From NCBI RefSeq assembly GCF_001687475.2, contig NZ_CP031611.1:372001-436000 (forward strand): a stretch of DNA of 64,000 nucleotides. Direction: 5' to 3'. Origin of the DNA: Campylobacter hepaticus. Its GTDB lineage: Bacteria; Campylobacterota; Campylobacteria; Campylobacterales; Campylobacteraceae. This document shows positions 44,471 through 55,834 of this stretch, in pieces. The notes under the pieces were generated by a model. That model was not told the DNA's origin. It saw only the letters and a program-made list of their open reading frames with translations, and made no database searches. The position numbers and the translations under genes are program-made. Every line of letters begins with the position of its first letter. Positions within the stretch are counted from its first letter, which is position 1.

Positions 44471-44793
44471 AAAATTTTGATAAATTGAGCACAAATGAAG
44501 AATTTTTATCTGTATATAAAATAGGTAAAAAATGGCATTGTGAAGGTATAGCCATTTTTTATCTGAGTAGTTGTGAAAAAAAAATAGCAGTTGTTGCTAG
44601 TAAAAAAGTTGGAAAAGCAGTGGTTAGAAATCGTTCAAAACGAATTTTAAGATCTTTATTTTTTAGATTTGAAAATTATCTTCAAAGCGGTAAATATATT
44701 TTTGTTGCTAAAAATGAAATCACTCAACTTTCCTTTTCCAGGTTAGAAAAAAATCTAAAATGGGGATTAAAAAAACTAAAATGTTTCAAATAA
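44467..44793 (+). CDS. rnpA: ribonuclease P protein component
   Basis: A 108-residue basic protein that assists the RNase P RNA in 5' tRNA maturation. The RNR motif appears as [19 protein letters not shown] (about residues 46-64), preceded by the [15 protein letters not shown] strand. Start is GTG 44467, overlapping rpmH by 4 bp; the 3' end overlaps yidD by 34 bp in another frame. Confidence 0.93.
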   Translation: MKNFDKLSTNEEFLSVYKIGKKWHCEGIAIFYLSSCEKKIAVVASKKVGKAVVRNRSKRILRSLFFRFENYLQSGKYIFVAKNEITQLSFSRLEKNLKWGLKKLKCFK

Positions 44794-45131
44794 TATGCCT
44801 AAAATTGCTCCGTTTTTATCAAAAATTTCTCAGTCCTTTAAAACCTACTACTTGCAGATATTACCCTAGTTGCTCTGAATATGCATTTTGGCAGTTTCAA
44901 AAAAAGAATTTTATTCTAGCTTTTATTTTTACTTTTTTAAGAATTCTAAAATGCAACCCTTTTTTTAAAGGTGGATTTGATTATCCTAAGATCTCTAAAA
45001 ATTTTGATTTTAAAAATTTGTGTTTTAAACCCATATTTTTAGCACAAAAGCAACTTTGTTTTTTATATATACCTTATAAACATAACAATTTTTACCTTAT
45101 AAAAATTATCTTTAAAAGGACAAATCAGTGA
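44760..45131 (+). CDS. yidD: membrane protein insertion efficiency factor YidD
   Basis: A 123-residue protein whose first 80 residues match YidD: amphipathic [31 protein letters not shown] and [14 protein letters not shown]. YidD sits on the inner face of the membrane and aids YidC-dependent insertion. The conserved core begins near residue 10. Members are often 70-90 residues, so the last 45 residues (hydrophobic/basic) are an extension. It overlaps rnpA by 34 bp and yidC by 4 bp. Confidence 0.85.
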   Translation: MGIKKTKMFQIICLKLLRFYQKFLSPLKPTTCRYYPSCSEYAFWQFQKKNFILAFIFTFLRILKCNPFFKGGFDYPKISKNFDFKNLCFKPIFLAQKQLCFLYIPYKHNNFYLIKIIFKRTNQ

Positions 45132-46708
45132 ATAATTCAAATAATATTTTTCAGCAAAAACGCATACTTTTAGCAGTTGTGATTTCGTTTTTATTTTTTA
45201 TTGTGTATGATTATTTTTTTATACCAAAACTTCCTATACAAACAGAACAAAATCAAACACAAAATGCTTCTAAATCTATCAATGCCCCAGTGCAAAAAGA
45301 TATTCAAAGTCCTATGACTACAAAAAATATGACCACAAAAAACATTATAGTAAATATTCAAAGTCAACATTTTCAAGCTCAAATTGATTCTTTGGGTCGT
45401 ATTGTCAATTTTTATCTTAAAGACAAAAAATATCAAGATGAAAAAGGTGAATTTATCAATCTCATTTCAAGTCAAGCCCCTTTTTATCCTTTAGAAATAC
45501 GTTTTAGCGATACTAGTATTAATCAAGAAGCATTTAATACGCATTATCAAAGTGACGAAAAAGATATATTTATTGATGAAAATGCAAGCTATACTATCCA
45601 TTTAAAACAAAAATTATCGAATTTACTTGTAGAGAAAATTCTTACCTTTTATCCTAAAGGAAATTATGATATAAAAGTAAAATTAAGCAAAGATACGCAT
45701 TATTTTATCACTCCAGGTTATCGTCCTGATATCGCACTTGATTCTTATACTGTTCATGGTGCTTTGGTTATGGATGATAAAGAAAGTATCCATACTTTTG
45801 AAGATGAAAAAGTAGATAAAGATGAAAATATCAAAAATGCTTTTATTGCCTCAGCTTTTGATAGATACTATGCTACTTTCTTTTATAATTTCGATAAGCC
45901 TTTTAATGTTATTATAAGTAAAGATGAAAAAGAAAATCCTTTGATTTTTGTTTCTAGTTTAAATGAATTTAATGCAGGTGCTTATATAGGATCTAAAGAA
46001 CATATAATCTTAAAAAGCATAGATCCACGTCTTCAAGCAGTTGTAGAATATGGTTGGTTTACTTTTATTGCCAAACCTATGTTTGAGTTTTTAAATTTTT
46101 TACATCAATATATAGGAAATTGGGGTTGGGCCATTGTTATAATGACTTTAATTGTGCGTATTATTCTCTTCCCTCTTACTTATAAATCAATGATTTCTAT
46201 GAATAAACTTAAAGATCTTGCACCAAAAATGAAAGAAATTAAAGATCGCTATAAGGGTGATCCTCAAAAAATGAATATGCAAATGATGGATCTTTATAAA
46301 AAACATGGGGCTAATCCTATGAGTGGTTGTTTGCCTATACTTTTACAAATCCCTATATTTTTTGCAATTTATCGTGTTTTGCTCAATGCCATTGAGTTAA
46401 AAGCAGCTCCTTGGGCATTTTGGATACATGATTTATCTATAATGGATCCTTATTTTATTTTACCAATTTTAATGGGAGCGACAATGTTTTTACAACAACT
46501 CATCACCCCTATGACAATCCAAGATCCTATGCAGGCTAAAATTATGAAATTCTTACCTGTTATTTTTACTTTTTTCTTTATAACCTTTCCTGCAGGACTT
46601 ACACTTTATTGGTTTATAAATAATCTTTGTTCTTTGGTACAACAATGGGTAATTAATAAAATGTTTGCTAAAGAGCATGATAAAAAAATAGATGGAGTAA
46701 AAAAATGA
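45128..46708 (+). CDS. yidC: membrane protein insertase YidC
   Basis: A 526-residue insertase: N-terminal anchor (about residues 12-30), large periplasmic beta domain (about 60-310) and the C-terminal five-helix core starting near [28 protein letters not shown]. The groove arginine lies in [12 protein letters not shown], with [19 protein letters not shown] after it. It folds membrane proteins with or without Sec. GTG start, 4-bp overlap with yidD. Confidence 0.95.
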   Translation: MNNSNNIFQQKRILLAVVISFLFFIVYDYFFIPKLPIQTEQNQTQNASKSINAPVQKDIQSPMTTKNMTTKNIIVNIQSQHFQAQIDSLGRIVNFYLKDKKYQDEKGEFINLISSQAPFYPLEIRFSDTSINQEAFNTHYQSDEKDIFIDENASYTIHLKQKLSNLLVEKILTFYPKGNYDIKVKLSKDTHYFITPGYRPDIALDSYTVHGALVMDDKESIHTFEDEKVDKDENIKNAFIASAFDRYYATFFYNFDKPFNVIISKDEKENPLIFVSSLNEFNAGAYIGSKEHIILKSIDPRLQAVVEYGWFTFIAKPMFEFLNFLHQYIGNWGWAIVIMTLIVRIILFPLTYKSMISMNKLKDLAPKMKEIKDRYKGDPQKMNMQMMDLYKKHGANPMSGCLPILLQIPIFFAIYRVLLNAIELKAAPWAFWIHDLSIMDPYFILPILMGATMFLQQLITPMTIQDPMQAKIMKFLPVIFTFFFITFPAGLTLYWFINNLCSLVQQWVINKMFAKEHDKKIDGVKK

Positions 46709-47520
46709 GAATCCAAGCCGTTGATCTTCAAAGTGCTTTGACTGAGGCTTCTATGAATTTAGAGTGTTCTGTAATGGATTTAGAATATGAAATTCTTCAA
46801 CACCCAAGAAAAGGTTTTTTGGGTTTGGGTAGAAAAAAAGCTATTATAGAAGCTAATGTAAAAAAAAGAACAACGAAAAAAACTGCTAAAAATGATTTTG
46901 TTTATTCTAAAAATGATCATTTAACAAGATATAATCAATCAAATCAAAACAATGATATTCAAATAAAAAATGAAAACACCAATACTCAAAAATATTTTAT
47001 GCAAAATGATAAAATTTTTGATAGTTTTCATTGTCAAAGTGAAGATTTGCGTGATACTCAAGAGATTTTAGATGAAATTCGTACACACCTTGTAGCACTT
47101 TTACAAAGTTCTGAATTTAAAATCGAACTTAAAGAACTTAAAATGTATAGTGCTGATTGTGTTTTAATCCATTTAGATGGAGAAGATGCGGCTTTAATGA
47201 TAGGAAAAGAAGCACACCGTTATAAAGCACTTTCTTATCTTTTACACAATTGGATCAATTTAAAATATAATTTTTTAGTGCGTCTTGAAATTGCACAATT
47301 TTTAGAAAATCAAATTCAAGGTATGCAGTTTTATTTACAAGGTATAATTAAAAAAATCAAAATCAACGGACGCGGTCAAACTAAACCCTTAGATGGAGTT
47401 TTAATTAAAATTGCCCTAGAGCGATTAAGAAGCGAATTTCCAGATAAATATGTAGGAATTAAGCAAATTAATGATCAAAGATTTGTTATTATTAATGATT
47501 TTTTGAAAAAAGATGAATGA
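46705..47520 (+). CDS. jag: Jag/KhpB-type RNA-binding protein
   Basis: A 271-residue protein with an N-terminal Jag-N domain (residues 1-52, [18 protein letters not shown]), a polar Asn/Gln/Lys-rich linker (about 55-110), a KH-like domain (about 135-205, [23 protein letters not shown]) and a C-terminal R3H-like region. Jag/KhpB binds RNA and affects cell elongation in other bacteria. Overlaps yidC by 4 bp and mnmE by 8 bp. Confidence 0.88.
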   Translation: MRIQAVDLQSALTEASMNLECSVMDLEYEILQHPRKGFLGLGRKKAIIEANVKKRTTKKTAKNDFVYSKNDHLTRYNQSNQNNDIQIKNENTNTQKYFMQNDKIFDSFHCQSEDLRDTQEILDEIRTHLVALLQSSEFKIELKELKMYSADCVLIHLDGEDAALMIGKEAHRYKALSYLLHNWINLKYNFLVRLEIAQFLENQIQGMQFYLQGIIKKIKINGRGQTKPLDGVLIKIALERLRSEFPDKYVGIKQINDQRFVIINDFLKKDE

Positions 47521-48841
47521 TACTATAGCAGCTATAGCCACCGCACATGGTGTAGGATCTATTTCTATTGTAAGATTAAGTGGACCAAAAGCTTTAAAAT
47601 TAGCTTTAAAATTGATCAAAAAAGAAGATCTTATCCCGCGTAAAGCTACTTTTGTAAAAATTTTTAATCAAAAAGATGAAATTATAGATGAGGCTATTGT
47701 GATTTATTTTAAAGCCCCTTTTAGTTTTACAGGTGAGGATATAGTAGAATTTCAAACACATGGGGGTTTTAGTGTGAGTGAAATTTTACTTGAAGAACTT
47801 GTTAATTTAGGCGCAAGATTTGCCTTAGCAGGAGAATTTAGTAAAAGAGCATGTTTAAATGGAAAAATGACTCCTTTAAAAGCCTTAAATATTCAAGAGC
47901 TTATACTTTCAAAATCTGCCCTTGCAGCTAAAATTATAGCACGCAATATGCAAGGTACTTTAGGAGAACTTTTAGAAAAAATCCGTACAGATTTAGTAAA
48001 AACTTTAGCTTTTGTAGAAACAAGTATTGATTATGCAGAGGACGATTTACCAGCCAATTTACTGAGTCAAATTGATCAAATGTGTGAAGAAAATTCTAAA
48101 ATTCTTAAAGAAATTTATACTCTTTCTCAAAGTAAAAAAGGTTTAATTGATGGCTTTAAAATCGCTATCATAGGTAAGCCAAATGTTGGAAAATCCTCGC
48201 TTTTAAATGCTTTACTTGCTTATGAAAGAGCTATTGTTTCAGATATTGCAGGAACTACGCGTGATACTATAGAAGAAAGTTTTAAATTAGGTACTCATTT
48301 ATTGCGTATTATTGATACAGCTGGTATTAGAGAAAGTGAGAATGCTATAGAGCAAATAGGTGTAAAATTAAGCAAGAAAAGTTTAGAGGATGCAGATATT
48401 ATCTTAGCAGTTTTTGATGCTTCAGCAAAAGAAGATGAGGAAGATAAAGTAATTTTAAAATTACTTGAAAAAAGCGATAAAAAGATTTTTTGGATTTTAA
48501 ATAAAAATGATTTAAAAAATGTTTTTGAAAATACGCAAAAAAAAGCTTTTATTAAAATAAGCGCTCAACAAGATATTACCTTATTAAAAAAAGAATTGCA
48601 AAATTATCTCAATTCCTTTGATAGTGAGGGTATTATGGTGAGTTCTTTAGCCTTTCTTAATGCTTGTAAAATTTCAAGCGAGGCTATTTGTAGGGCAAAA
48701 GATCTTTTAAAAGAAAATGCTTTAGAGCTTTTTGCTTTTGAATTAAATTTAGCCATAGAAGAGCTTGCAAGATTTACTAAAGATTTTCAAAGAAGTGAAA
48801 TTTTAGACGAAATGTTTGGTAATTTTTGTTTAGGAAAATGA
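47513..48841 (+). CDS. mnmE: tRNA modification GTPase MnmE (TrmE)
   Basis: A 442-residue protein with an N-terminal folate-binding domain ([20 protein letters not shown]), helical domain and inserted G domain: P-loop [22 protein letters not shown] and NKND. It ends in the conserved CLGK tail with the catalytic Cys. With MnmG it makes cmnm5U34 in tRNAs. Last gene of the rpmH block; purL follows after 11 bp. Confidence 0.95.
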   Translation: MNDTIAAIATAHGVGSISIVRLSGPKALKLALKLIKKEDLIPRKATFVKIFNQKDEIIDEAIVIYFKAPFSFTGEDIVEFQTHGGFSVSEILLEELVNLGARFALAGEFSKRACLNGKMTPLKALNIQELILSKSALAAKIIARNMQGTLGELLEKIRTDLVKTLAFVETSIDYAEDDLPANLLSQIDQMCEENSKILKEIYTLSQSKKGLIDGFKIAIIGKPNVGKSSLLNALLAYERAIVSDIAGTTRDTIEESFKLGTHLLRIIDTAGIRESENAIEQIGVKLSKKSLEDADIILAVFDASAKEDEEDKVILKLLEKSDKKIFWILNKNDLKNVFENTQKKAFIKISAQQDITLLKKELQNYLNSFDSEGIMVSSLAFLNACKISSEAICRAKDLLKENALELFAFELNLAIEELARFTKDFQRSEILDEMFGNFCLGK

Positions 48842-48852
48842 AAGGATAAAAT

Positions 48853-51039
48853 ATGGATAAAGAAATTATAAGAGCGCATAAATTAAGTGATGAAGAATAT
48901 GAGCAAATTTTAGAAATTTTAGGGCGTGAACCTAATTTACTTGAGCTTGGTGTTATTGCTGCTATGTGGAGTGAGCATTGTTCTTATAAATCTAGTAAAA
49001 AATATCTTACAGCTTTTCCAACTAAAGCCCCTTGGGTGATTCAAGGACCAGGAGAAAATGCAGGGGTTATTGATATAGGCAAGGGTATGGCAGCAGTTTT
49101 TAAAGTAGAAAGCCACAATCATCCTAGTTTTATCGAACCCTTTGCAGGTGCAGCTACTGGCGTAGGAGGTATTTTACGTGATGTTTTTACTATGGGTGCA
49201 AGAGTGATTGCAGGGCTTAATTCTTTAAAATTTGGAGATATTTATGATAAAGATTGTGGTAAATATCAAAAATACCTTGTCAAAGGTGTAATAAGCGGTA
49301 TTTCTCATTATGGAAATTGCATGGGTGTGCCAACAATTGGCGGAGAATGTGCTTTTGATGAGTGTTTTAATGGCAATATTTTAGTGAATGCTTTTGCTTT
49401 GGGAACTTGTAAAATTGAAGATATTTTTTATGCTAAGGCTGAGGGTGTAGGAAATCCTGTTATTTATGTAGGTTCAAAAACAGGTCGTGATGGTTTAGGC
49501 GGGGCTGTTATGGCAAGTGATAGCTTTAATGAACAAAGCAAAAGCTTAAGACCTACTGTGCAAATTGGCGATCCTTTTAGCGAAAAACTTTTAATGGAAG
49601 CTTGTTTGGAACTTTTTAAAACAGATTATATTATAGGTATTCAAGATATGGGTGCAGCTGGGTTAACTTCAAGTTCTTTTGAAATGGCAGGAAAAAGTGC
49701 TAGTGGTATGAAGCTTTTTTTAGATAAAACTCCCATGCGTGAAAGTGGTATGACGCCTTATGAACTTATGCTTAGTGAATCTCAAGAAAGAATGTTAATT
49801 TGCGCTAAAAAAGGTTATGAAGATAAGGTTATAGCAATTTTTAAAAAATGGGGCTTAGATGCAGTAGTAATAGGCGAAGTAAGCGATAGTGGAAAAATGG
49901 AATTGTTTTGGCATGGTGAACTTGTTGGACTTATTCCTATTGAACCTTTAAGTAAGAAAGCACCTATTTTAAATCGTCCTTTAAGCCAACCAAAGTATTT
50001 AGATGAAATTAAAGATGAAAAATTTGAGTTAAAATTAAGTCCACAAGAACTTTTCATTCAAATGTTAAAAAATGAAAATGTAAATAATAAAGCTTTTATT
50101 TATGAACAATTTGATTCTAGTGTACAAACTAATACTATAAAAGCAGATGGAGCTTTGGGTGCTAGTGTTGTGCGTATTAAAGAAAATGGGGCTAGTGTGG
50201 CTATGGCTATAGAATGTAATTCGCGTTTAAATTACATAAATCCTAAAATAGGTGCAGCCCTAGCTATAGCAAGTGCAGGTAGAAAAGTAGCTTGTAGTGG
50301 TGCTAAGCCTTTGGCTATAAGTGATTGTTTAAATTATGGTAATCCTCAAAATCCCGAAGTCATGTGGCAATTTGTTCAAGCTTGTGAAGGTATTAAAGAA
50401 GCTTGCAAGCATTTAAATACTCCTGTAGTAAGTGGTAATGTTTCTCTTTATAATGAAACTCAAGGAGTAAGTATTCATCCAAGTCCTACTATAGTATGTG
50501 TGGGTCTTTTAGAAGATGCTAATAAAACCTTAAAAGCAAGTTTTGATAAAGAAGATTTATGTGTTTATCTTTTAGGAGAAAGTTTTGCACAATTTAGCGG
50601 GTCTTTAGCTATGAAAGTGCAAGATAAAAAACTTGCAGGTATGCTTAAAGATTTAGATTATAAAGCTGAACTTGATCTTTGGCATTTACTTTATCAAGCA
50701 AATCAAAACGCCTTGCTTGAATGTGCCAATAGCGTAGGTATAGGAGGTATTGCTATAACTTTAGCAAAAATGTGTGCTATTTCTCATTTGGGTCTAGATT
50801 TAAAAAGTGCTTTTGTGGATGAAAAAATGATTTTTGATGAAAGTCCAAGCCGTGCTATAATAGCATTGCGCAAAGAAAATGAAGAAGCTTTTTTAAATTT
50901 AAGCAAGGAATTTGGTATTAAAGCTTATAAGCTAGGTATAACTACACTTAAAAAAGAATTTAAACTTGATAGTATCATTTTAAGTAAAGATGAACTTGAT
51001 AAGTTTTATTTTGATACTTTTAAAGAGCAAATTCAATGA
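48853..51039 (+). CDS. purL: phosphoribosylformylglycinamidine synthase, small-type PurL
   Basis: A 728-residue PurL of the type that works with separate PurQ and PurS. The ATP/FGAR sites include [40 protein letters not shown] and the second-half repeat GDGGxx-like [16 protein letters not shown]. It forms FGAM in purine synthesis. Neither purS nor purQ is in this window. It overlaps the djlA-like gene by 4 bp. Confidence 0.95.
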   Translation: MDKEIIRAHKLSDEEYEQILEILGREPNLLELGVIAAMWSEHCSYKSSKKYLTAFPTKAPWVIQGPGENAGVIDIGKGMAAVFKVESHNHPSFIEPFAGAATGVGGILRDVFTMGARVIAGLNSLKFGDIYDKDCGKYQKYLVKGVISGISHYGNCMGVPTIGGECAFDECFNGNILVNAFALGTCKIEDIFYAKAEGVGNPVIYVGSKTGRDGLGGAVMASDSFNEQSKSLRPTVQIGDPFSEKLLMEACLELFKTDYIIGIQDMGAAGLTSSSFEMAGKSASGMKLFLDKTPMRESGMTPYELMLSESQERMLICAKKGYEDKVIAIFKKWGLDAVVIGEVSDSGKMELFWHGELVGLIPIEPLSKKAPILNRPLSQPKYLDEIKDEKFELKLSPQELFIQMLKNENVNNKAFIYEQFDSSVQTNTIKADGALGASVVRIKENGASVAMAIECNSRLNYINPKIGAALAIASAGRKVACSGAKPLAISDCLNYGNPQNPEVMWQFVQACEGIKEACKHLNTPVVSGNVSLYNETQGVSIHPSPTIVCVGLLEDANKTLKASFDKEDLCVYLLGESFAQFSGSLAMKVQDKKLAGMLKDLDYKAELDLWHLLYQANQNALLECANSVGIGGIAITLAKMCAISHLGLDLKSAFVDEKMIFDESPSRAIIALRKENEEAFLNLSKEFGIKAYKLGITTLKKEFKLDSIILSKDELDKFYFDTFKEQIQ

Positions 51040-51806
51040 TTTTACTTTTAATTATACTGTCCATTTTAGCTTTTTATTGGTATTACAAAACCTGGGGAAA
51101 GCAAGACTTTTTAAATTCAAGTGTACGTGGTGTTAAAGGTTTTACAAAAGCTTTTAAAAGAGGTGTTTTAGAAGAAAGAATGGATGCTTTAAAAAGGCGT
51201 ATGAATTATTATGTTATTGCGCTTTTGGCAAAAATTGCAAAAAGTGATGGCAGGGTAAGTCAAGATGAAGCTAATATGATAAAAGACCTTTTAGATGCAA
51301 ATGCTAAAGATGAGCAAGAAAGGGCTTTTTTAAAAGCAAGTTTTAACGAGCATAAAGAAAATTTAAATGATACTTTTTATGTAGCAAAAGATTTTTTAAA
51401 AGAAGTTCCTTTGCCGAAAAATGAGCGTTTTAATGTATTACGTGTTTTAGTATTTATGGCTTTAATTGATGGAAGTTTTAGTGCTAAAAAGCGTGAAATT
51501 TTAGAACATATTGCAAGAGCTTTTGATATAGCAAAACATGATCTTGATGCTTTAATTTCTAGTCTATCCAGTTTAAAAAATACAAATAAAGAACTCAGTT
51601 TAGATGAAGCTTATAAGATTTTAGAACTTTCTAATCATGCTGATTTAAATCTTGTTAAAAAACAATACAGATTATTAGCTAAAAAATATCATCCTGATAT
51701 TTTAAATGCTAATAATGTAAGCGAAGAAGAACTTAAAAAAGGTGTAGAAAAATTTCAAAAAATCAATGAAGCCTATGAGAAAATTAAAAAACATTTAGAA
51801 AGGTAA
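51036..51806 (+). CDS. DjlA-like membrane J-domain protein with TerB-like domain
   Basis: A 256-residue protein with an N-terminal membrane anchor (residues 2-18), a TerB-like helical domain (about 48-165; [25 protein letters not shown] and [21 protein letters not shown]) and a C-terminal J domain (about 190-255) whose HPD is in KYHPDILN. This is the DjlA layout: an inner-membrane co-chaperone stimulating DnaK. It lies between two purine genes, overlapping purL by 4 bp and 2 bp before purH. Confidence 0.88.
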   Translation: MILLLIILSILAFYWYYKTWGKQDFLNSSVRGVKGFTKAFKRGVLEERMDALKRRMNYYVIALLAKIAKSDGRVSQDEANMIKDLLDANAKDEQERAFLKASFNEHKENLNDTFYVAKDFLKEVPLPKNERFNVLRVLVFMALIDGSFSAKKREILEHIARAFDIAKHDLDALISSLSSLKNTNKELSLDEAYKILELSNHADLNLVKKQYRLLAKKYHPDILNANNVSEEELKKGVEKFQKINEAYEKIKKHLER

Positions 51807-51808
51807 GA

Positions 51809-53341
51809 ATGAGAGCATTATTAAGTGTGAGCGATAAAGAAGGTATAGTAGAATTTGCTAAAGAACTTCAAAATTTAAATTTTGAAATTCTTTCTACAGG
51901 GGGAACTTTTAAGCTTTTAAAAGAAAATGGGATAGATCTTATTGAGGTGAGTGATTTTACTCAAAGTCCAGAACTTTTTCAAGGACGTGTTAAAACCTTA
52001 CATCCTAAAATTCATGGTGGAATTTTATATCAAAGAAACAATCAAGCTCATCTTAAACAAGCTAAAGAAAATGGAATTTTAGCTATTGATTTAGTTTGTG
52101 TGAATTTATATCCTTTTAAAAAAACTACCCAAATGAGTGATGATTTTGATGAAATTATTGAAAATATTGACATAGGTGGTCCTGCTATGTTAAGAAGTGC
52201 AGCTAAAAATTATAAAGATGTTATAGTGCTTTGTAATCCTCTAGATTATAAAACAGTGATCAATGCTTTAAAAAATCATGAAAATGATGAAAAATTCCGT
52301 TTAAATTTAATGATAAAAGCTTATGAGCATAGCGCTAATTATGATGCTTATATAGCAAATTATATGAATGAACGCTTTCATTTAGGCTTTGGTCAAACTC
52401 AATTTATAGTAGGTAAGAAAGTTTTAGATACTAAATACGGTGAAAATCCTCATCAAAAAGGTGCTTTATATGAATTTGACACTTTTTTTAGCACCCATTT
52501 TAAAACCCTTAAAGGTGAACTCAGTTTTAATAATCTTACAGACATTAACGCAGCTTTAACTCTAGCAAGCAGTTTTGGAAAAGAACCAGTGGTTACTATA
52601 GTAAAACATGCAAATCCTTGCGGTTTTGCTATTAAAGAAAATTTAATGCAAAGTTATATTCATGCTTTAAAATGCGATAGTATAAGTGCTTATGGTGGAG
52701 TGATGGCTATTAATGGTACGCTTGATGAAGCTTTAGCACAAAAAATTAATGAAAATTATATAGAAGTCATTTTAGCGGCTAGTGTTGATGAAAAAGCTTT
52801 AGCAGTGTTTGAATCTAAAAAACGTATTAAAATTATCACTCAAGAAAGCCCTTATTTAATCAATCATTTTGACAAGTATGATTTTAAACACATAAACGGG
52901 GGTTTTGTGTATCAAAATAGCGATACAATCAGTCAAAATGAATTTAAAAATGTCAAATTAATGTCCCAAAGAAAAGCAAGTAAAGAAGAACTAAAAGATC
53001 TAGAAATTGCTATGAAAATTGCTGCATTTACAAAATCAAACAATGTAGTTTATGTTAAAAATGGTGCCATGCTTGCTATAGGTATGGGCATGACAAGTAG
53101 AATTGATGCAGCTAAAGCAGCTCTTGCTAAAGCTAAAGATATGGGACTTGATTTGCAAGCTTGTGTTTTAGCAAGTGAAGCTTTTTTTCCATTTAGAGAT
53201 AGTATAGATCAAGCAAGCAAGGTAGGAGTAAGAGCTATCATACAACCTGGAGGTAGTATAAGAGATGATGAAGTTATTAAAGCTGCTGATGAATATGGTA
53301 TGGCACTTTATTTTACAGGTATAAGACATTTTTTACATTAA
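51809..53341 (+). CDS. purH: bifunctional AICAR transformylase / IMP cyclohydrolase
   Basis: A 510-residue enzyme for the last two steps to IMP. The N-terminal IMPCH (MGS-like) domain shows [42 protein letters not shown] and NLYPF. The C-terminal transformylase shows [35 protein letters not shown] and [11 protein letters not shown]. Normal length. In C. jejuni as I recall it a chemoreceptor locus follows; here a lipoprotein gene starts 109 bp later. Confidence 0.96.
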   Translation: MRALLSVSDKEGIVEFAKELQNLNFEILSTGGTFKLLKENGIDLIEVSDFTQSPELFQGRVKTLHPKIHGGILYQRNNQAHLKQAKENGILAIDLVCVNLYPFKKTTQMSDDFDEIIENIDIGGPAMLRSAAKNYKDVIVLCNPLDYKTVINALKNHENDEKFRLNLMIKAYEHSANYDAYIANYMNERFHLGFGQTQFIVGKKVLDTKYGENPHQKGALYEFDTFFSTHFKTLKGELSFNNLTDINAALTLASSFGKEPVVTIVKHANPCGFAIKENLMQSYIHALKCDSISAYGGVMAINGTLDEALAQKINENYIEVILAASVDEKALAVFESKKRIKIITQESPYLINHFDKYDFKHINGGFVYQNSDTISQNEFKNVKLMSQRKASKEELKDLEIAMKIAAFTKSNNVVYVKNGAMLAIGMGMTSRIDAAKAALAKAKDMGLDLQACVLASEAFFPFRDSIDQASKVGVRAIIQPGGSIRDDEVIKAADEYGMALYFTGIRHFLH

Positions 53342-53450
53342 ACAATATCAATTTTTCATACGATAAATTGCAAATTTGAGTTTTAGTTGTAAATAAGTTA
53401 AAATTATTGTGTCATAATCTTAAAAACATTTTATTTTAAAGGAAGATTGC

Positions 53451-53885
53451 ATGAAAAGAGTGTTTCAAATTGCTTTAGGTTTGGTTTTTTTTGCAGGATG
53501 TTCTAGTACTTCTATTTTAAGCTCAAATTCTAAATCAAACATTGAACTTACCCAAAATCGGCTTTTTAAAATAGAAAAAATCATACTTAATGGCAAAACT
53601 TATGATCCAAAAAATGCAGAAGAAAGCCCTAATATCAGCTTTGAAAACAATAAATTCTATGGTTATGCAGGATGTAACCGTTTTTTTGGTTCTTATCAAA
53701 GTGCTAATGATATTTTACAAATTGAAGGTGAGCGTGTAGCTTCAACTCAAATGTTATGCCATCCTTTAGATGTAATGGATTTTGAAAATTCTTTCCTTTC
53801 AAATTTTAAAGGAACTTTTAAAATTTTTAATGAAGATGGAAACATTGTTTTAAGCAATGATTCAATCAAAATTTTTCTTAAATAA
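53451..53885 (+). CDS. META (HslJ-like) domain lipoprotein
   Basis: A 144-residue lipoprotein with lipobox FFAGC (Cys17). Residues about 40-140 form a META domain: KIEKIILNGKTYDP, ISFENNKFYGYAGCNRFFGSYQ and VASTQMLCHPLDVMDFENSFLSNF carry the usual CNxxxG-like and TxMxC signature. Related HslJ is heat-shock-inducible and linked to novobiocin tolerance; function here is open. RBS AAAGGAAG; a possible -10 CATAAT lies near 53414-53419. Confidence 0.85.
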   Translation: MKRVFQIALGLVFFAGCSSTSILSSNSKSNIELTQNRLFKIEKIILNGKTYDPKNAEESPNISFENNKFYGYAGCNRFFGSYQSANDILQIEGERVASTQMLCHPLDVMDFENSFLSNFKGTFKIFNEDGNIVLSNDSIKIFLK

Positions 53886-53972
53886 GACTTATTTTTAAAA
53901 TATAATTTTTTATTTGATTAAGAATTTAAAAAATATGACAATAAGTTTTTAATAATCAAAAAAGGTATATTA

Positions 53973-54950
53973 ATGATAAAATCTATCCCTGAATGGAGCC
54001 AACAAGAATACCTCATACTCGCTTTACCTCATGCAAAAACAGATTGGCATCCTTATTTAGATGAAATCTTACATGCCTATAAAGAATTTGTAAAAATAGT
54101 CAGTGCTTTTCAAAAAGTCTTGCTTATAGCTCCTAATGAAAGTGATTTTGCAATTTTTAAAGATATAGAAAATCTTGAATACTTTAAATGCGATACCAAT
54201 GATACTTGGATACGCGATTTTGGTCCCATAGATATTTTAGAAAATGGTCGTTTACAAGCCCTTGATTTTACTTTTAATGCCTGGGGCAATAAATTTGAAA
54301 GTGAACTTGATAATGCGCTTAATTCTAAACTTTTTAAAGAAAAATTTCAAGAAAAACTTAAAAAAATTGATTTGATTTTAGAAGGCGGAAGCATAGATTT
54401 TAATGGTGAAGATGTTATGCTTACAAGTTCGCATTGTCTTTTAAATCAAAACAGAAATTCTCATTTAAATAAAAGTCAAATTGAGCAAAAATTAAAAGAA
54501 ATTTTTGGTTTAAAACAAATCATTTGGTTAGAGCATGGTTTTATCAAAGGTGATGATACTGATCATCATATTGATACTTTAGCAAGATTTATTGATAAAA
54601 ATACCATAGCTTATTGTATTTGTGAAGACACTCAAGATGAGCATTATTTGCCCTTACAAAATATGAAAAAAGAATTAGAAAAAACCTCTTATAATTTATT
54701 AGAACTTCCTTTGCCTAAACCCTTGTATTATGAAAAAAGACGACTCGGGGCTACTTATGCTAATTTTGTTTTTATCAATAAAGCCTTAATCGTACCTTTT
54801 TATAAGGATCCAAATGATCAAGTTGTTGCTAAAAGATTAGCTAAAGCCTTACCAAATCATCAAATCATAGGACTAGATGCTAGGGTATTTTTGCGTCAAA
54901 ATGGTTCTTTGCATTGTTCTTGTCAAAACCGTTTTAAGGGTTTAAGATGA
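53973..54950 (+). CDS. aguA: agmatine deiminase (agmatine iminohydrolase)
   Basis: A 325-residue guanidine-modifying enzyme. CNTDTWIRDFGPI-like segment (KCDTNDTWIRDFGPID), LEGGSIDFNG, GDDTDHHIDTLARF and the nucleophile Cys315 in GSLHCSCQN mark a porphyromonas-type/agmatine deiminase. It hydrolyses agmatine to N-carbamoylputrescine. The amidase for the next step (aguB) is two genes downstream, which supports agmatine over peptidyl-arginine as substrate. Overlaps the CDF gene by 4 bp. Confidence 0.88.
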   Translation: MIKSIPEWSQQEYLILALPHAKTDWHPYLDEILHAYKEFVKIVSAFQKVLLIAPNESDFAIFKDIENLEYFKCDTNDTWIRDFGPIDILENGRLQALDFTFNAWGNKFESELDNALNSKLFKEKFQEKLKKIDLILEGGSIDFNGEDVMLTSSHCLLNQNRNSHLNKSQIEQKLKEIFGLKQIIWLEHGFIKGDDTDHHIDTLARFIDKNTIAYCICEDTQDEHYLPLQNMKKELEKTSYNLLELPLPKPLYYEKRRLGATYANFVFINKALIVPFYKDPNDQVVAKRLAKALPNHQIIGLDARVFLRQNGSLHCSCQNRFKGLR

Positions 54951-55834
54951 TTTTGCAAAAAAAAGCAACACTTATAGCTAGTTTATGTGCTTTGATTCTA
55001 GCCTTAATGAAACTAATAGTAGGCTTAACAAGTGGTTCTGTTGCTGTACTTTCAAGCGCTATTGATTCTTTAATGGATTTTGCCATTTCTGCTTTTAATT
55101 TTTTAGCTCTTAAAAAAAGTTCTCAAGAGGCTAATGAAAATTATAATTTTGGTTTTTCTAAAATCGAAGTTTTAGCGGGTTTATTAGAAGGTGTTTTTAT
55201 TGTAGGAGCAGGTATTTTTATTTTTTACGAAAGTATAGTAAAAATTTACTATAAAGAAGAAATTACAGATTTAAATTCAAGTATTTATGTTATGATTTTT
55301 GTCTTAATTATCACTGCCTTACTTGTACTTTTTTTAAATCATGTTGCTAAAAAAACTAAAAGTTTGATTATAGAAAGTGATGCCTTGCATTATAAAACAG
55401 ATTGTTTAAGCAATGCTTGTACTTTAGGTTCTTTAATATTGATTTATTTTACTAATTTGCATATTATTGATGCTATTTTTGGTATAATTATTAGCCTTTA
55501 TACGGTTTTTTCAGCTTTTAAAATCGTTAAAAAAGCATTAGCCTTTTTAATGGACGAGGCTTTGCCTAAAAAACAAGTTGACCAAATTTGTGCTTTAATT
55601 TCAAATCATCCTGAAATTATTTCTTATCACGAATTAAAAACTCGTAAAACACCAAATTGCAATTATTTAAGCATGCATTTGGTTTTTTGTCCTATAATCT
55701 CACTCTTAAATGCCCATAAAATTTCAGATGATATAGAAAATAGCATACGCAAAATGTTTGATAATGAAAAATGGGAAATACAAATTCATCTAGATCCTTA
55801 TGATGATGCAGAAGAAGAAAGGCAAAGACAATGA
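54947..55834 (+). CDS. cation diffusion facilitator (CDF) efflux protein
   Basis: A 295-residue CDF protein with six membrane segments. Metal-site Asp residues are in SSAIDSLMDFAIS and ESDALHYKTDCLSN (helices 2 and 5), and a C-terminal cytosolic domain (about 205-290) carries further His/Asp. It likely exports Zn, Fe or Mn. It sits between the two polyamine genes with 4-bp overlaps on both sides; the reason is not obvious. The tail is EEERQRQ. Confidence 0.88.
   Translation: MILQKKATLIASLCALILALMKLIVGLTSGSVAVLSSAIDSLMDFAISAFNFLALKKSSQEANENYNFGFSKIEVLAGLLEGVFIVGAGIFIFYESIVKIYYKEEITDLNSSIYVMIFVLIITALLVLFLNHVAKKTKSLIIESDALHYKTDCLSNACTLGSLILIYFTNLHIIDAIFGIIISLYTVFSAFKIVKKALAFLMDEALPKKQVDQICALISNHPEIISYHELKTRKTPNCNYLSMHLVFCPIISLLNAHKISDDIENSIRKMFDNEKWEIQIHLDPYDDAEEERQRQ

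Noticed and set aside
53339-53366. Possible sigma28 promoter (TAAA ... CGATAA) before the META lipoprotein gene
   Set aside because: The spacing puts CGAT one base too far and the -10 context is poor; a plain -10 CATAAT nearer the gene is more likely.
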